NCBI GenBank assembly: GCA_902776305.1
Contig: CACYPS010000004.1
Location: 124,001 to 188,000 of the forward strand
From: an uncultured Lachnospiraceae bacterium
GTDB lineage: Bacteria > Bacillota > Clostridia > Lachnospirales > Lachnospiraceae
Reading direction: 5' to 3'
Length of the DNA: 64,000 nt
Part shown: positions 53,501-64,000 of the stretch, piece after piece
Layout: each line of letters starts with the position of its first letter
How positions within the stretch are numbered: position 1 is the stretch's first letter
Notes under the pieces: generated by a model
Databases searched by the model: none
What the model was told of the DNA's origin: nothing
The model's input: the letters and a program-made list of their open reading frames with translations, nothing else
Position numbers and translations under genes: made by a program

Positions 53501-54240
53501 GATCCAAGGATTACCAGAAGACTTACCTGATTCCGTACGGTTCCAGAATCAAGGTCGAGGATGACCAGATCATTGAAGCCGGTGAGGAAATCACGGAAGG
53601 TTCCGTTAACCCGCATGATATCATGAAGATCCGCGGCATTCGTGCCGTACAGGATTATCTGCTCCGTGAGGTTCAGCGTGTATATCGTCTGCAGGGCGTT
53701 GAGATTAACGACAAGCATATCGAGGTCATTGTGCGCCAGATGCTGAAGAAGATCCGTGTCGAGAAACAGGGCGATACAGAGTTCCTTCCGGGATCTCTTG
53801 TGGATATCCTTGATTTCGAGGATCTGAACGAGCGTCTTGAGGCAGAGGGCAAGGAACTGGCAGAAGGTACGAGAGTTGTCCTCGGTATCACCAAGGCGGC
53901 TCTTGCAACGAACTCTTTCATGTCGGCTGCTTCCTTCCAGGAGACGACCAAGGTCCTCACGGATGCCGCTATCAAGGGACGTGTGGATCCGCTGATCGGC
54001 TTAAAGGAAAATGTCATCATCGGTCAGCTCATTCCGGCCGGTACAGGTCTTCGCAGATATCGCGGCGTCAAGCTGGATACCGATGCCAGAATCGAAGAGA
54101 AGAAGGCAGAGGAGGCTGCGGCCAAGGCGGCAGAGGAACAGACGGCTCCCGTAGCGAATGCTGTCGAACCGGTTGAGGCGCCTGAGAGCGAAGAGGAGCT
54201 TTTGATCGAGGAAGAGACAATCGATATAAGCGAAGAGTGA
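50512..54240 (+). CDS. rpoC: RNA polymerase subunit beta'
   Basis: A 1242-residue beta' subunit. The N-terminal zinc site is CHCGKYK...CDRCGVE, the active-site magnesium motif is NADFDGDQM (about 461-469), the bridge/trigger region follows, and the second zinc site is [13 protein letters not shown] near 890-905. The C-terminal 45 residues are Ala/Glu-rich. GGGAGG precedes the ATG. The gap to rpoB is 242 nt, longer than usual in this operon; it holds a CCTGCCGGCAGG palindrome (50271-50282) and an ACGGTC-a-GGACCGT stem but no clear terminator. Confidence 0.96.
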   Translation: MADTYNKQEEYKPVTFDAIRIGLASPDKIREWSHGEVKKPETINYRTLKPEKDGLFCERIFGPSKDWECHCGKYKKIRYKGVVCDRCGVEVTKSSVRRERMGHIELAAPVSHIWYFKGIPSRMGLVLDLSPKTLEKVLYFANYIVLDPADAAPNIVKKQILSEKEYQDAREAYGWNFRVGMGAEAIQEFLKDIDLEQESADLKKELRESTGQKRARIIKRLDAIEAFRESGNKPEWMIMNVIPVIPPDLRPMVQLDGGRFATSDLNDLYRRIINRNNRLKRLLELGAPEIIVRNEKRMLQEAVDALIDNGRRGRPVTGPGNRALKSLSDMLKGKSGRFRQNLLGKRVDYSGRSVIVVGPELKIYQCGLPKEMAIELFKPFVMKELVSRGTAHNIKSAKKMVERLEGEVWDVLEDVITEHPVMLNRAPTLHRLGIQAFEPILVEGKAIKLHPLVCTAFNADFDGDQMAVHLPLTVEAQAECRFLMLSPNNLLKPSDGGPVAVPSQDMVLGIYYLTQERPGSKGEGMHFASLNEAILAYENKYITLQSRITVRRSMTLESGETITGNVESTLGRFLFNEIIPQDLGFVDREDPANALKLEVDFLTGKKQLKAILTKVINVHGATVTAEVLDNVKAMGYKYSTLSAMTVSISDMTVPPEKPKLIEEAQETVDKITRNYKRGFITDEERYKEVVSTWKETDDILTKKLLAGLDKYNNIFMMADSGARGSDKQIKQLAGMRGLMADTTGHTIELPIKSNFREGLDVLEYFMSAHGARKGLSDTALRTADSGYLTRRLVDVSQELIIREMDCSADRDEIPGMWVSKFADGKEEIESLQERITGRFAAQTIYDKDGNVLVKVNHMINPRRAERVIKYGVDEKGEPISKVKIRTILTCRSKLGICVKCYGANMATGEAVQVGEAVGIIAAQSIGEPGTQLTMRTFHTGGVAGGDITQGLPRVEELFEARKPKGLAIISEIPGRVRLEEKNNKREVIVVNEEAEEGSKDYQKTYLIPYGSRIKVEDDQIIEAGEEITEGSVNPHDIMKIRGIRAVQDYLLREVQRVYRLQGVEINDKHIEVIVRQMLKKIRVEKQGDTEFLPGSLVDILDFEDLNERLEAEGKELAEGTRVVLGITKAALATNSFMSAASFQETTKVLTDAAIKGRVDPLIGLKENVIIGQLIPAGTGLRRYRGVKLDTDARIEEKKAEEAAAKAAEEQTAPVANAVEPVEAPESEEELLIEEETIDISEE

Positions 54241-54271
54241 TCTTCGAACTACTCACAAAATATTGATTTTT

Positions 54272-54307
54272 GGTGCTGGCGGGCGTATGCCCGGCAGCAC
54301 TTTTATT
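54272..54307 (+). terminator. Terminator after rpoC
   Basis: GTGCTGGCGGGC-gtat-GCCCGGCAGCAC followed by TTTTATT. Confidence 0.88.
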
Positions 54308-54397
54308 CTTCATCGCGCAATACTCGTGACGAGAGTCTATGATACGCGAGCAAAGAGACACTCGTCTTCATCGTGAGTACAATCTCGAGATGAAGAA
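54306..54397 (+). repeat. TTCTTCATCGCG-end repeat, second full-length copy
   Basis: It matches 38934-39024: left end TTCTTCATCGCG, shared CAATACTCGTGACG and TTCATCGTGAGTAC, right end CTCGAGATGAAGAA. It lies directly after the rpoC terminator. Confidence 0.7.
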
Positions 54398-54475
54398 CTT
54401 GTGCGCAGGGCAGTCTGTTGTCTATTTGCACAGATTCGAACCTTAAAACAGCGATTTATTTACACAATAAACTGC

Positions 54476-54504
54476 TTGACTGAAAAAACCGACTGTAATA
54501 TAAT
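54476..54504 (+). promoter_or_regulatory. Promoter of rpsL-rpsG-fusA
   Basis: TTGACT (54476-54481) and TATAAT (54499-54504) with an ideal 17-nt spacer, giving a leader of about 110 nt before rpsL. Confidence 0.85.
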
Positions 54505-54623
54505 ATTTGAGCGCGCATTGAAACGCGTACATTTTTTGTGTGCAAATGCGCAGGATTAAAGCATTTAACAGCCGAACCCGCCGTGCCATGCACGGACTAT
54601 GTAAAGGAGGGAAACAGAAAGGA

Positions 54624-55037
54624 ATGCCTACATTTAATCAGTTAGTCAGAAAAGGAAGAGAGACTTCTGCAAAGAAACCGAAGGCACCGGCTCTTCAGAG
54701 ATCATTTAACTCACTGAAGAAGAAGAGTGTTAAGTCATTTTCTCCGCAGAAGCGCGGTGTATGCACAGCTGTAAAGACTGCTACACCGAAGAAGCCGAAT
54801 TCTGCTCTTCGTAAGATCGCCAGAGTTCGTCTTTCCAACGGCGTCGAAGTAACATCCTATATTCCGGGTGAAGGCCACAACCTTCAGGAGCATAGCGTTG
54901 TTATGATCCGTGGCGGCCGTGTTAAGGACCTTCCTGGTACAAGATACCACATCATCCGCGGTACTCTTGATACTGCCGGCGTAGCAAACCGCCGCCAGGC
55001 CCGTTCCAAGTACGGTGCCAAGAGACCGAAGAAGTAA
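54624..55037 (+). CDS. rpsL: 30S ribosomal protein S12
   Basis: A 137-residue S12 with the decoding-centre loops [11 protein letters not shown] and [11 protein letters not shown], both wild-type in the positions where streptomycin resistance arises. The ATG at 54624 starts [12 protein letters not shown], the universal S12 N-terminus; the open frame upstream (28 codons) is leader. rpsG follows after 163 nt, a gap that may hold an autoregulatory site for S7, which I cannot define. Confidence 0.96.
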   Translation: MPTFNQLVRKGRETSAKKPKAPALQRSFNSLKKKSVKSFSPQKRGVCTAVKTATPKKPNSALRKIARVRLSNGVEVTSYIPGEGHNLQEHSVVMIRGGRVKDLPGTRYHIIRGTLDTAGVANRRQARSKYGAKRPKK

Positions 55038-55200
55038 GACATTTAGCAACTGTCATCAGATTCACATAAATAAACTATTAGTACGGTATCCCTAATGTCC
55101 CGTTCGGCTGTGGGTCAGATAGAGATTACGTCCGTGCGAACACATAGAATAAAATGTGAGTACCTATGATGAAATCATTATGATTTAGGAGGGAAGTAAC

Positions 55201-55671
55201 GTGCCACGTAAAGGACATACTACAAAACGTGAGACCTTAGCAGATCCGATGTACAACAGCGTACTTGTCACAAAGCTTGTAAATCAGATCATGCTTGACG
55301 GCAAGAAGGGCGTTGCACAGAAGATCGTGTACAATGCATTTGCCAAGGTCGAGAAGAAGTCCGGGAAACCGGCAGTTGACGCATTTGAGGAAGCTATGAA
55401 TAACATCATGCCGGTCCTCGAAGTAAAGGCAAGACGTATCGGTGGTGCTACATATCAGGTACCGATCGAGGTTCGTCCGGAGAGAAGACAGGCGCTGGCT
55501 CTTCGCTGGCTGACAACATTCTCCCGCAAGCGTTCAGAAAAGACTATGGAAGATCGTCTTGCAAATGAGATTCTGGATGCACTCAATAACACTGGCGCAT
55601 CTGTGAAGCGTAAAGAAGAAATGCACAGAATGGCTGATGCTAATAAGGCATTTAGTCACTACAGATTCTAA
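55201..55671 (+). CDS. rpsG: 30S ribosomal protein S7
   Basis: A 156-residue S7 with a GTG start 7 nt after AGGAGGG. The N-terminal [20 protein letters not shown] and the [19 protein letters not shown] region, which bind the 16S rRNA head, are intact. It lies 15 nt upstream of fusA and is surely co-transcribed with it. Confidence 0.96.
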   Translation: MPRKGHTTKRETLADPMYNSVLVTKLVNQIMLDGKKGVAQKIVYNAFAKVEKKSGKPAVDAFEEAMNNIMPVLEVKARRIGGATYQVPIEVRPERRQALALRWLTTFSRKRSEKTMEDRLANEILDALNNTGASVKRKEEMHRMADANKAFSHYRF

Positions 55672-55686
55672 AGAGAGGAAATCTTA

Positions 55687-57807
<2,121 letters not shown>

Positions 57808-57881
57808 TCAATCAGTAAGATTTCCCTGCTGTGCCATTAGCGGCACGGCGGGTAAATGGATAAAGTAAACTTAGAAACTAC

Positions 57882-57910
57882 TTGCAAAGCGTCATGATTT
57901 GAAATATAAT
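57882..57910 (+). promoter_or_regulatory. Promoter of tuf
   Basis: TTGCAA (57882-57887) and TATAAT (57905-57910) with a 17-nt spacer; the leader to the ATG is about 80 nt. Confidence 0.8.
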
Positions 57911-57998
57911 CATCTTTAGCATTTTGGCGCTGAACAAACTGTGTGCTCTGAATAAAATATAATGAGAAGAGCAAGTCATTAAGGAGGAAATACAAAAA

Positions 57999-59189
57999 AT
58001 GGCAAAGCAGAAGTTTGAGAGAACTAAACCGCATGTTAACATTGGTACAATCGGCCACGTAGATCATGGTAAGACAACTCTTACAGCAGCTATCACAGAA
58101 GTTCTTGCTAAGAGAGTTCCGTGCCCGGGCAACCAGTTCGTAGATTTCGCGAACATCGACAAGGCTCCGGAAGAGAGAGAGCGTGGTATCACAATCAATA
58201 CAGCTCACGTAGAGTATGAGACAGAGAAGAGACACTATGCTCACGTTGACTGCCCAGGCCATGCTGACTATGTAAAGAACATGATCACAGGTGCTGCACA
58301 GATGGACGGCGCTATCCTCGTAGTTGCTGCTACTGACGGTGTTATGGCTCAGACAAAGGAGCACATCCTTCTTGCTCGTCAGGTAGGTGTTCCGGCTATC
58401 GTTGTTTTCATGAACAAGTGCGATATGGTCGACGACGAAGAGCTTCTTGATCTCGTAGAGATGGAGATCACAGAGCAGCTTGAAGAGTACGGTTTCGAGG
58501 GATCCCCGATCATCCGTGGTTCAGCTCTGAAGGCTCTTGAAGGCGATGAGGAAGCCGGCGATGCAGTTATGGAACTGCTCGATGCAGTTGATGAGTTCAT
58601 TCCGGAACCGCAGCGTGAGACAGACAAGCCGTTCCTTATGCCGGTTGAAGACGTTTTCACAATCTCCGGACGTGGTACTGTTGCTACAGGCCGTGTTGAG
58701 AGAGGTACTCTTAAGCTTAACGACCCGGTTGAAATCCTCGGCGTTCGTGAAGGCAAGAAGACATCTGTTGCTACAGGTATCGAGATGTTCCACAAGCTGC
58801 TTGACTACGCAGAAGCAGGCGACAACATTGGTGTCCTTCTTCGTGGTATTGAGCGTACAGGTATCGAGCGTGGCCAGGTTGTTGCTAAGCCGGGCACAGT
58901 TACATGCCATACAAAGTTCACAGGTCAGGTTTACGTTCTGACAAAAGAGGAAGGTGGACGTCATACACCGTTCTTCAACAACTATCGTCCGCAGTTCTAC
59001 TTCAGAACAACTGACGTTACTGGCGTTATCTCCCTTCCGGAAGGAACAGAGATGTGCATGCCGGGTGACCACGTTGACATGAACATCGAGCTGATCCACC
59101 CGATCGCTATGGAGCAGGGTCTTACATTCGCTATCCGCGAAGGTGGACGTACTGTTGGTTCAGGCCGTGTAACATCTGTTGAGGAATAA
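57999..59189 (+). CDS. tuf: Elongation factor Tu
   Basis: A 396-residue EF-Tu with G1 [10 protein letters not shown], effector region [14 protein letters not shown]3 [12 protein letters not shown] and G4 NKCDMV, then domains II and III. It delivers aminoacyl-tRNA to the ribosome. AAGGAGG precedes the ATG. Codon use is strongly biased, as in other highly expressed genes here. It is followed by a strong terminator and an array of further hairpins. Confidence 0.97.
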   Translation: MAKQKFERTKPHVNIGTIGHVDHGKTTLTAAITEVLAKRVPCPGNQFVDFANIDKAPEERERGITINTAHVEYETEKRHYAHVDCPGHADYVKNMITGAAQMDGAILVVAATDGVMAQTKEHILLARQVGVPAIVVFMNKCDMVDDEELLDLVEMEITEQLEEYGFEGSPIIRGSALKALEGDEEAGDAVMELLDAVDEFIPEPQRETDKPFLMPVEDVFTISGRGTVATGRVERGTLKLNDPVEILGVREGKKTSVATGIEMFHKLLDYAEAGDNIGVLLRGIERTGIERGQVVAKPGTVTCHTKFTGQVYVLTKEEGGRHTPFFNNYRPQFYFRTTDVTGVISLPEGTEMCMPGDHVDMNIELIHPIAMEQGLTFAIREGGRTVGSGRVTSVEE

Positions 59190-59224
59190 TGTGCACGTTA
59201 GCAACGAGCAATAACTAAAACATA

Positions 59225-59270
59225 AAAATACCCCCCGAGGAGTGCTTGCACTCCGTCGGGGGTTTTTTTA
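59225..59270 (+). terminator. Terminator of tuf
   Basis: ACCCCCCGAGGAGTGC pairs with GCACTCCGTCGGGGGT and is followed by seven T. Confidence 0.92.
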
Positions 59271-59277
59271 TGTTTTA

Positions 59278-59432
59278 AGTCACGGCGACTGCCGTGACTG
59301 AGAAACAGCTCTGCTGTTTCGAAGTGATTGCTCAAAGAAAAAAATATCCCAGTGAGTGCTTGCACTCAACTGGGATCTTTTATTTAATTATAGGGCGATA
59401 GCCCGCGGTTGACAGCCCGAAAGGGCTGTCAA
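59278..59432. repeat. Array of hairpins downstream of tuf
   Basis: Five inverted repeats lie close together: AGTCACGGC/GCCGTGACT (59278-59299), GAAACAGC/GCTGTTTC (59302-59320), ATCCCAGTGAGTGC/GCACTCAACTGGGAT (59346-59376, with T run, a second terminator), GGGC/GCCC (59393-59404) and TTGACAGCC/GGGCTGTCAA (59409-59432). No reading frame is present. The 455 nt between tuf and the next gene are mostly such stems. Confidence 0.75.
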
Positions 59433-59472
59433 TGGCTCAATGCCTGAGTATATGGGCAAAATCAAGATAAAA

Positions 59473-59507
59473 GGAATCCCCGTCACTTACAGGTGACGGG
59501 GGTTTTT
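59473..59507 (+). terminator. Third terminator after tuf
   Basis: CCCCGTCAC pairs with GTGACGGGG and is followed by TTTTT. Its left flank AAGGAATCCCCGTCAC recurs as AAGGGATCCCCGTCAC at 61061. Confidence 0.85.
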
Positions 59508-59644
59508 GTGTTGATTGATGCTGTTTTGATGCTATTTTTCTCATTTTTGTTATCTGAAACTATTACCGGAAGTTTTAGTAGCTAAGTAATAAGATGACGC
59601 TACGTCCGGGAATTTATTTATAAGTGATGAGGTAGGATTCTTAC

Positions 59645-60309
59645 ATGGAAAAAATGATGATGAGATTGAAAAAGGAAGTATGGCCGTCTATATGTATGTA
59701 TGCTAGATTTCCTCAAATTTGGCTTTTCACAATAACAATTCTTTTGTCAATTTTTAGTCTTGTCCTTTCCGCGCATTTGGAAAACCAATATTGGGCTTCT
59801 ATTTGCTCAAACTTATTTGCCGGTTTCGTTACTGGAACTGTATTTTTCTATTAACCGGTGTTCGACAAATATATATAGCTAAATTGGAGATTCGAAATGC
59901 TTGGCTAGAATCTCTGCATCTGCAGATCTTAAAATTCAGCGAAATGATGCATAAGCTACAGAACTGGAGAAATGATGATGAAAAAGATTTGGATGACTTT
60001 GTATATGACCTTTTATGTGAGGCGCATAGAGTAAATGAGATGATTATTTATGGCAGAAACGATAAAAGGATAGGCTTTGATTGTGTTGAATACTGCAAGA
60101 AACATTATGGATATAATGCAATAGAAAAGAGTGAACGAGATGATAGCGTTCGTGACGCGATACAAGAAAGATTCAATTATGATAAAGCTGAAGCAATTCA
60201 TCTATTTAGGCCACTTCGACACGATTTACTCGAATTAAACGGCAATGTAAATAGTGATATTAAAACTACAGAAATTACTTTACATACCATTACCCGTTCC
60301 GTGATTTGA
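59645..60309 (+). pseudogene. Membrane protein gene split by a one-base frameshift
   Basis: The first frame (59645-59854) encodes two hydrophobic spans (FPQIWLFTITILLSIFSLVL and SNLFAGFVTGTVFFY), then stops. The second frame, entered near 59848, continues as LLTGVRQIYIAKLEIRNAWL and then 140 hydrophilic residues to 60309. Adding one T to the T5 run at about 59845-59849 joins them into one protein of about 222 residues, so a single-base loss is likely. I do not recognise the family. The area is AT-rich compared with the ribosomal genes, which suggests transfer. It may also be a phase-variable or miscalled run. Confidence 0.6.
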
Positions 60310-60383
60310 TTGCATATAATGTAAAGCAATAAAAGTTAGCGCAACATGAGATGGGAGTGTGGAAGAGGCCGACTATTCATACT

Positions 60384-60414
60384 ATAAAGGGGATAGCCGA
60401 AAACCATCCCCTTA
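60384..60414. repeat. Hairpin in the AT-rich segment
   Basis: ATAAAGGGGAT pairs with ATCCCCTTAT around a 10-nt loop. No T run follows on the plus strand. The rest of 60310-60543 shows nothing I can assign. Confidence 0.45.
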
Positions 60415-60543
60415 TAAGAGAAATAATCTCAAAATACCGATTAATCAAAGATAGCTGTGCCCCAATAATTGATATCAGATTGTTCTGGGATTTCAGCATG
60501 CAATTTACATTCAATAGTTCTTCGACATATCATTTAAAGAACA

Positions 60544-61050
60544 TTAATATGTGTCAGGATCCTCATCATCGTAGTGCCTTTTCTTGAACGCAAAGCGTTC
60601 GTTACGAATTTTTCTTTCTTCTTCTGTTTCCTCTATGAGGTCAGGAAGCATCATATCTTCATACTCTTGAGCCAGCTTTGTAAATCTCTCGTCAATGAGT
60701 CTGTTCTTTTCTCTTGTGTCGATATCTGGGTATTCCTCCTCTATTTGATCACTGGCTTTCTGTGCAATCGCGATCATCTGTCTGACATCCCGATAGCGGA
60801 GCTGTGAAATAAGTATTTGTTTACGTATTTTGGCTCGTTCAGCAGCGTTCAGATTAATTTTCTCTTTTTTATTAATGAGATAGACTTCGCCTTTTTTATT
60901 GCGTCTTTCTCCCAGCCCTCATAAGATTCCAGGCTCATGTAGCAGTCATTGAACTCCTGACGGATGTGCTCGTATTCCTGCATTGTATCAAAAAAGGCTT
61001 TGTTCAAGTATACAACGTTGCTTTTACGCTTGTAGATCTTATCAGTAAAA
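60544..61050 (-). pseudogene. Decayed gene with A6/T6 frameshift, hydrophilic protein
   Basis: On the minus strand, DKIYKRKSNVVYLNKAFFDT...YEGWEKDAIKK runs to about 60898 and the continuation GEVYLINKKEKINLNAAERA...HYDDEDPDTY lies in another frame down to 60544. One more base in the T6 run at 60892-60897 (plus-strand view) would join them. The 5' side runs into a terminator at 61066-61097, so the start is lost or uncertain. The product would be highly charged with no membrane span; I do not recognise it. Confidence 0.5.
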
Positions 61051-61065
61051 ACAAAAATTAAAGGG

Positions 61066-61097
61066 ATCCCCGTCACAGTGATGTGATGGGGATTTTT
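61066..61097 (+). terminator. Terminator-like hairpin, similar to 59473-59507
   Basis: ATCCCCGTCAC pairs with GTGATGGGGAT around a 6-nt loop and is followed by TTTTT. No gene on the plus strand immediately precedes it, which suggests that it was left by a rearrangement. Confidence 0.75.
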
Positions 61098-61303
61098 AAG
61101 TATAGTAATGCATATTTTTCCAAGGGAATACAAGCGAGAGGTGTATCGTGATTATATGTATTCTGCAAAGAGATAACCGGGATTTAACATAGTGCAAATG
61201 CTAAGACTCGCAACTTTATGCGATTTTCTTGTATAAGAAAGCACAGCGTGTTAAGATATATTTTGCTAATTTTAATAATAATTTGAAAAATTGAGGATTA
61301 ATC

Positions 61304-61528
61304 ATGTCAGTATCTTACAAAAGGCTTTGGAACCTGCTGATTGAAAGAAACATAAGTAAGGCAGAACTACGAAAAAGAGCGCAGGTCGCGCCTAATACAA
61401 TGACCAGGCTCGTTAAAAACGAGCCTGTGTCACTTGAAGTACTAGGAAAGTTCTGTCGAGTCTTGAAGGCTGACTTTGGTGACATCATCGAATATATACC
61501 GGAAAAGAATGAGGGGGAAGAGCAATGA
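61304..61528 (+). CDS. Small HTH (Cro/CI-type) regulator of the RM locus
   Basis: A 74-residue helix-turn-helix protein (SYKRLWNLLIERNISKAELR, APNTMTRLVKNEPVSLEVLG) of the XRE/HTH_26 type often found upstream of restriction-modification or toxin genes. It overlaps hsdM by 4 nt (ATGA), so the two are translated together, and it probably regulates the locus in the way controller proteins do. The ribosome site is weak (TTGAGGATTA). Confidence 0.8.
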   Translation: MSVSYKRLWNLLIERNISKAELRKRAQVAPNTMTRLVKNEPVSLEVLGKFCRVLKADFGDIIEYIPEKNEGEEQ

Positions 61529-63255
61529 GTCTCAGCGCAAATGTAAACGAAAAAGCCGGCCTAATCTGGGCCATCGCCGATAAACTGACAGGCGTATACA
61601 AGCCGCATGAATATGGGGAGGTCATCCTGCTCCTCACGGTCATCCGCCGCTTCGACTGTATCCTTGCCGAAAAGAAAGATGCGGTCCTTGCAAAGTATGA
61701 GCAGGTGAAGAACCTGCCGATGAAAGACATTCTGCTTCGGAATACTTCCGGCTTTGCTTTCTATAATGTCAGCAAATATACATTTGAACGTCTCCTCGAT
61801 GATCCGGATCATATCGAAGAGAACTTCCGCGACTACCTGAACGGTTTCTCTGAAAATGTCCGCGAGATCATCGAAAAATTCAAGTTCGATGGCCACATCA
61901 CAACGATGGCAAATAAGAACATCCTCTACATTGTCATCAAGGAGTTCACTTCACCGAAGGCAAATCTTCACCCGGATGTCATCTCCAACCTCGAGATGGG
62001 TTATATCTTCGAGGAGATTATCCGTCGTTTCTCTGAAGCACATAACGAGGATGCCGGGCAGCACTATACCCCCAGGGAAGTCATACAGCTCATGGTCAAC
62101 ATTCTCTTTTATGACGATAACGATGTCCTGTCCGGAAATAATGTCGTGAAGACAATCTATGATCCTGCCTGCGGAACCGGAGGTATGCTTTCGGTTGCGG
62201 AGGAATATTTGCACAGGCTCAATGCCTCCACGGAAATCATAGGGTTCGGTCAGGAAATCAATGACCAGACATTTGCCATTTGCAAGGCGGACATGCCGAT
62301 CAAAGGCAATAACGCCGACTTCATCAAGGATGGAAATACGCTCTCCGATGATCAGTTCGAGGGGCAGACATTTGATTATATTTTAAGTAATCCGCCTTTC
62401 GGCTGAGAGTGGAAAAATGAGAAGCCGAAGGTCGAGGCGGAGGCGAAGAGGGGATTTGCAGGACGCTTCGGCCCTGGCCTGCCGGCAGCCAGCGACGGTC
62501 AGATGCTCTTCCTTCTGACAGCAATTTCAAAGATGAAAGACAGGAGCAAGGGCGGCAGCCGTATTGCCATCATTCACAATGGCTCTCCGCTGTTCACCGG
62601 TGATGCGGGCAGCGGTCCGTCCGAGATTAGGAGATATATTCTGGAGAATGATCTGCTGGAGGCAATCGTCGCTCTGCCGAATGATATCTTCTACAACACA
62701 GGGATTGCGACCTATATTTGGGTCCTCTCAAACAAGAAGGCAGGCACCAGGCGCGAGGGCAAGGTGCAGCTCATCAATGCAAATAATCTCTATGAGAAGC
62801 GCAGGAAATCCCTCGGCAATAAGCGTAACGATATACCGGAGTCAGCCATTCAGGAGATCACGAAGCTTTATGGCGATTTTGCTGAGTCTGATATTTGCAA
62901 GATTTTTACAAATGAAGACTTCGGCTACACCAAGATCGTGGTCGAGAGACCGCTTCGAGATGCAAATGGCGAGCTGATTCTCAAGAAAGGCAGGAAGCAG
63001 GCGGACTCTGCACTCAGGGATACGGAGAATGTGCCGCTGACTGAGGATATAGAAGAGTACTTTGCGCGGGAGGTGCTGCCATTTGCATCGGATGCGTGGA
63101 TCGATAAGAAGAAATCAAAGGTGGGGTATGAGATTCCGTTCACCCGTTATTTCTATAAGTACGAGGCACCGAGACCGTCCAGCGAGATCATGGCGGAGAT
63201 TCTGGAGCTGGAGAAGGAACTGTCCGGAAGCCTGGAGGAGGTGTTTGGGCTGTGA
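61525..63255 (+). pseudogene. hsdM: Type I restriction-modification methyltransferase HsdM with in-frame TGA
   Basis: Read through one TGA (62404-62406), the frame encodes about 576 residues of HsdM. It has the N-terminal helical domain, the SAM motif YDPACGTGGM (about 212-221) and the catalytic NPPF motif at 289-292. The stop falls two codons after NPPF, and the same frame then continues without another stop as [24 protein letters not shown] and [16 protein letters not shown] to 63255. The downstream part is fully HsdM-like, so this is one gene with a recent nonsense change, or a truncated product that cannot methylate. ATGA overlap with the HTH gene. Confidence 0.85.
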
Positions 63256-63260
63256 GAGAG

Positions 63261-63293
63261 ATGAAGGATAGTGGGGTGGAATGGTTTCAATAG
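63261..63293 (+). pseudogene. hsdS: Ten-codon relic of hsdS
   Basis: ATG at 63261 begins MKDSGVEWFQ and then stops at TAG. MKDSGVEW is the usual start of type I specificity subunits, which is where hsdS should follow hsdM. The rest of hsdS is gone; 63294-63429 shows no continuation that I can recognise. Confidence 0.65.
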
Positions 63294-63429
63294 GTGAATA
63301 ATGGCGGCTGCTTAATGTGAATCGTCGATTACTAAAATTTGGCATTTACAAGAACAGAAATTCAGACGCTGTCTGAAGGGTTGCATAAAACAGGGCGAGA
63401 CGCTGATGCCGAATGTGAAAGGAAATTTC

Positions 63430-64000
63430 ATGAAAGAAATACAGAATTATGATGAAGCAGTTAAAGCGATAAAAACAGCCATATTGAACAGTCAGTTTGA
63501 TGCAGTGAGGGCTGTGAATGAAAAACAACTTATGCTTTATTATGGAATTGGAAAATATATATCCCTTAATTCACGTTATGGATATTGGGGTAAGGGAGCA
63601 ATTGATGCCATCAGTGAACGCCTCGATAGGGAATTGCCGGGACTAAAAGGCTATTCTGCCAGAAATCTCCGCTATATGAGGACCTTCTACGAGGAATGGT
63701 CTTTTCTTGAGGAGAACTTTGAAATAGCGGATACCGTGGAGAAGAAAGAGATAGTCAAATTGGAATCAGCGGGTTCCAAAACTGAAACGGCAATTTGGAA
63801 CCCGTTGGTGCCAAAACAGACGGACTTTCCTTTTAAGGCCTTTTTTTCCATAGGTTTTTCTCATCATCGGACTATCCTTGCAAAGGTAAAGGATGTTAAG
63901 GAACGAATTTTCTATGTAATAAGGTGTTCGGAAGAAAAATATAGTAGAGAAGAACTGACAAGGTCCATTGAGCGCGATGATTATCATCATCTGGGTTCTT
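63430..64000 (+). CDS. DUF1016/YhcG-like PDDEXK nuclease family protein, partial
   Basis: The open frame runs off the right edge after 190 codons. It starts MKEIQNYDEAVKAIKTAI and has the DUF1016 N-terminal pattern: LMLYYGIGKYIS, YGYWGKGAIDAISERLDREL, GYSARNLRYMRTFYEEW, and SFSHHRTIL-like GFSHHRTILAKVK. The C-terminal PDDEXK nuclease domain would lie beyond the window. AAAGGAAA precedes the ATG at 63430; an ATG at 63409 in the same frame is an alternative. The family is common in type I RM and defence loci, which fits the position. Confidence 0.85.
   Translation, partial: MKEIQNYDEAVKAIKTAILNSQFDAVRAVNEKQLMLYYGIGKYISLNSRYGYWGKGAIDAISERLDRELPGLKGYSARNLRYMRTFYEEWSFLEENFEIADTVEKKEIVKLESAGSKTETAIWNPLVPKQTDFPFKAFFSIGFSHHRTILAKVKDVKERIFYVIRCSEEKYSREELTRSIERDDYHHLGS

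Noticed and set aside
57823..57853. Terminator between fusA and tuf
   Set aside because: CCCTGCTGTGCC/GGCACGGCGGG forms a stable hairpin but lacks a T run, so it is noted with fusA and not called as an intrinsic terminator.
60351..60587. 78-codon open frame on the plus strand
   Set aside because: It has no ribosome site, spans a hairpin and overlaps the end of the minus-strand remnant; its composition does not look coding.
62404..62406. Selenocysteine or reassigned TGA codon in hsdM
   Set aside because: HsdM is not a selenoprotein family, no SECIS-like hairpin is evident after the codon, and TGA is a normal stop in many genes of the window.

Overview
The window reads as chromosomal DNA of a low-to-mid G+C Gram-positive anaerobe, most likely a clostridium of the Lachnospiraceae type. 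The evidence is the gene order rpmG-secE-nusG-rplK-rplA-rplJ-rplL-rpoB-rpoC-rpsL-rpsG-fusA-tuf, strong AGGAGG ribosome sites, oxygen-sensitive enzyme families (HydE, nitrogenase-like proteins, HypC-F) and many structured intergenic repeats. The assignment is inference from gene content.

Layout. 1-11.1 kb: a MITE-like repeat, a LysR regulator divergent from a cation efflux protein, an NhaC-type antiporter, an HD-domain protein, an SseB-like protein, an iron alcohol dehydrogenase and a fused double ABC exporter. 11.4-21.5 kb: a long Mrp/Mbh-like operon with four separate antiporter-like (NuoL/M/N family) subunits. 21.5-25.4 kb: Nudix hydrolase, DtxR/MntR-type regulator, AI-2E family permease, diacylglycerol kinase and a DeoR regulator.

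25.4-38.8 kb is the most interesting part. A roughly 216-nt structured RNA unit is followed by a TM1266-family small protein, hydE, a nitrogenase-like alpha/beta pair, a nifH-like reductase, a second alpha/beta pair, and then hypF, hypC, hypD and hypE. HypC-F build the Fe(CN)2CO unit of [NiFe] hydrogenases and HydE works on the [FeFe] H-cluster precursor, yet the window holds no hydrogenase subunit, no hypA/hypB and no hydF/hydG. I infer a nitrogenase-fold enzyme system, possibly one scaffold pair plus one catalytic pair, that may use an iron centre carrying CN/CO. I do not recognise a described function for this arrangement.

38.9-42.3 kb: a lipase-like DUF2974 membrane protein with a repeat linker, a MITE-like element and an HdeD-type protein. 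42.3-59.5 kb: the core transcription/translation block with recognisable promoters, two L1-binding mimics, an L10 leader and terminators. 59.2-64 kb: an accessory area that begins with a dense array of hairpins. It continues with AT-rich decayed genes (two with single-base homopolymer frameshifts), a type I restriction-modification remnant (HTH gene, hsdM with an in-frame TGA, an hsdS relic of ten codons) and a DUF1016 nuclease gene running off the right edge.

Several families of dispersed intergenic repeats recur through the window. They are a MITE-like family with terminal inverted repeats (three copies), a GC-rich multi-hairpin family (five), an element with TTCTTCATCGCG ends (three) and long hairpins closed by a CTGTCGCA/TGCGACAG stem.
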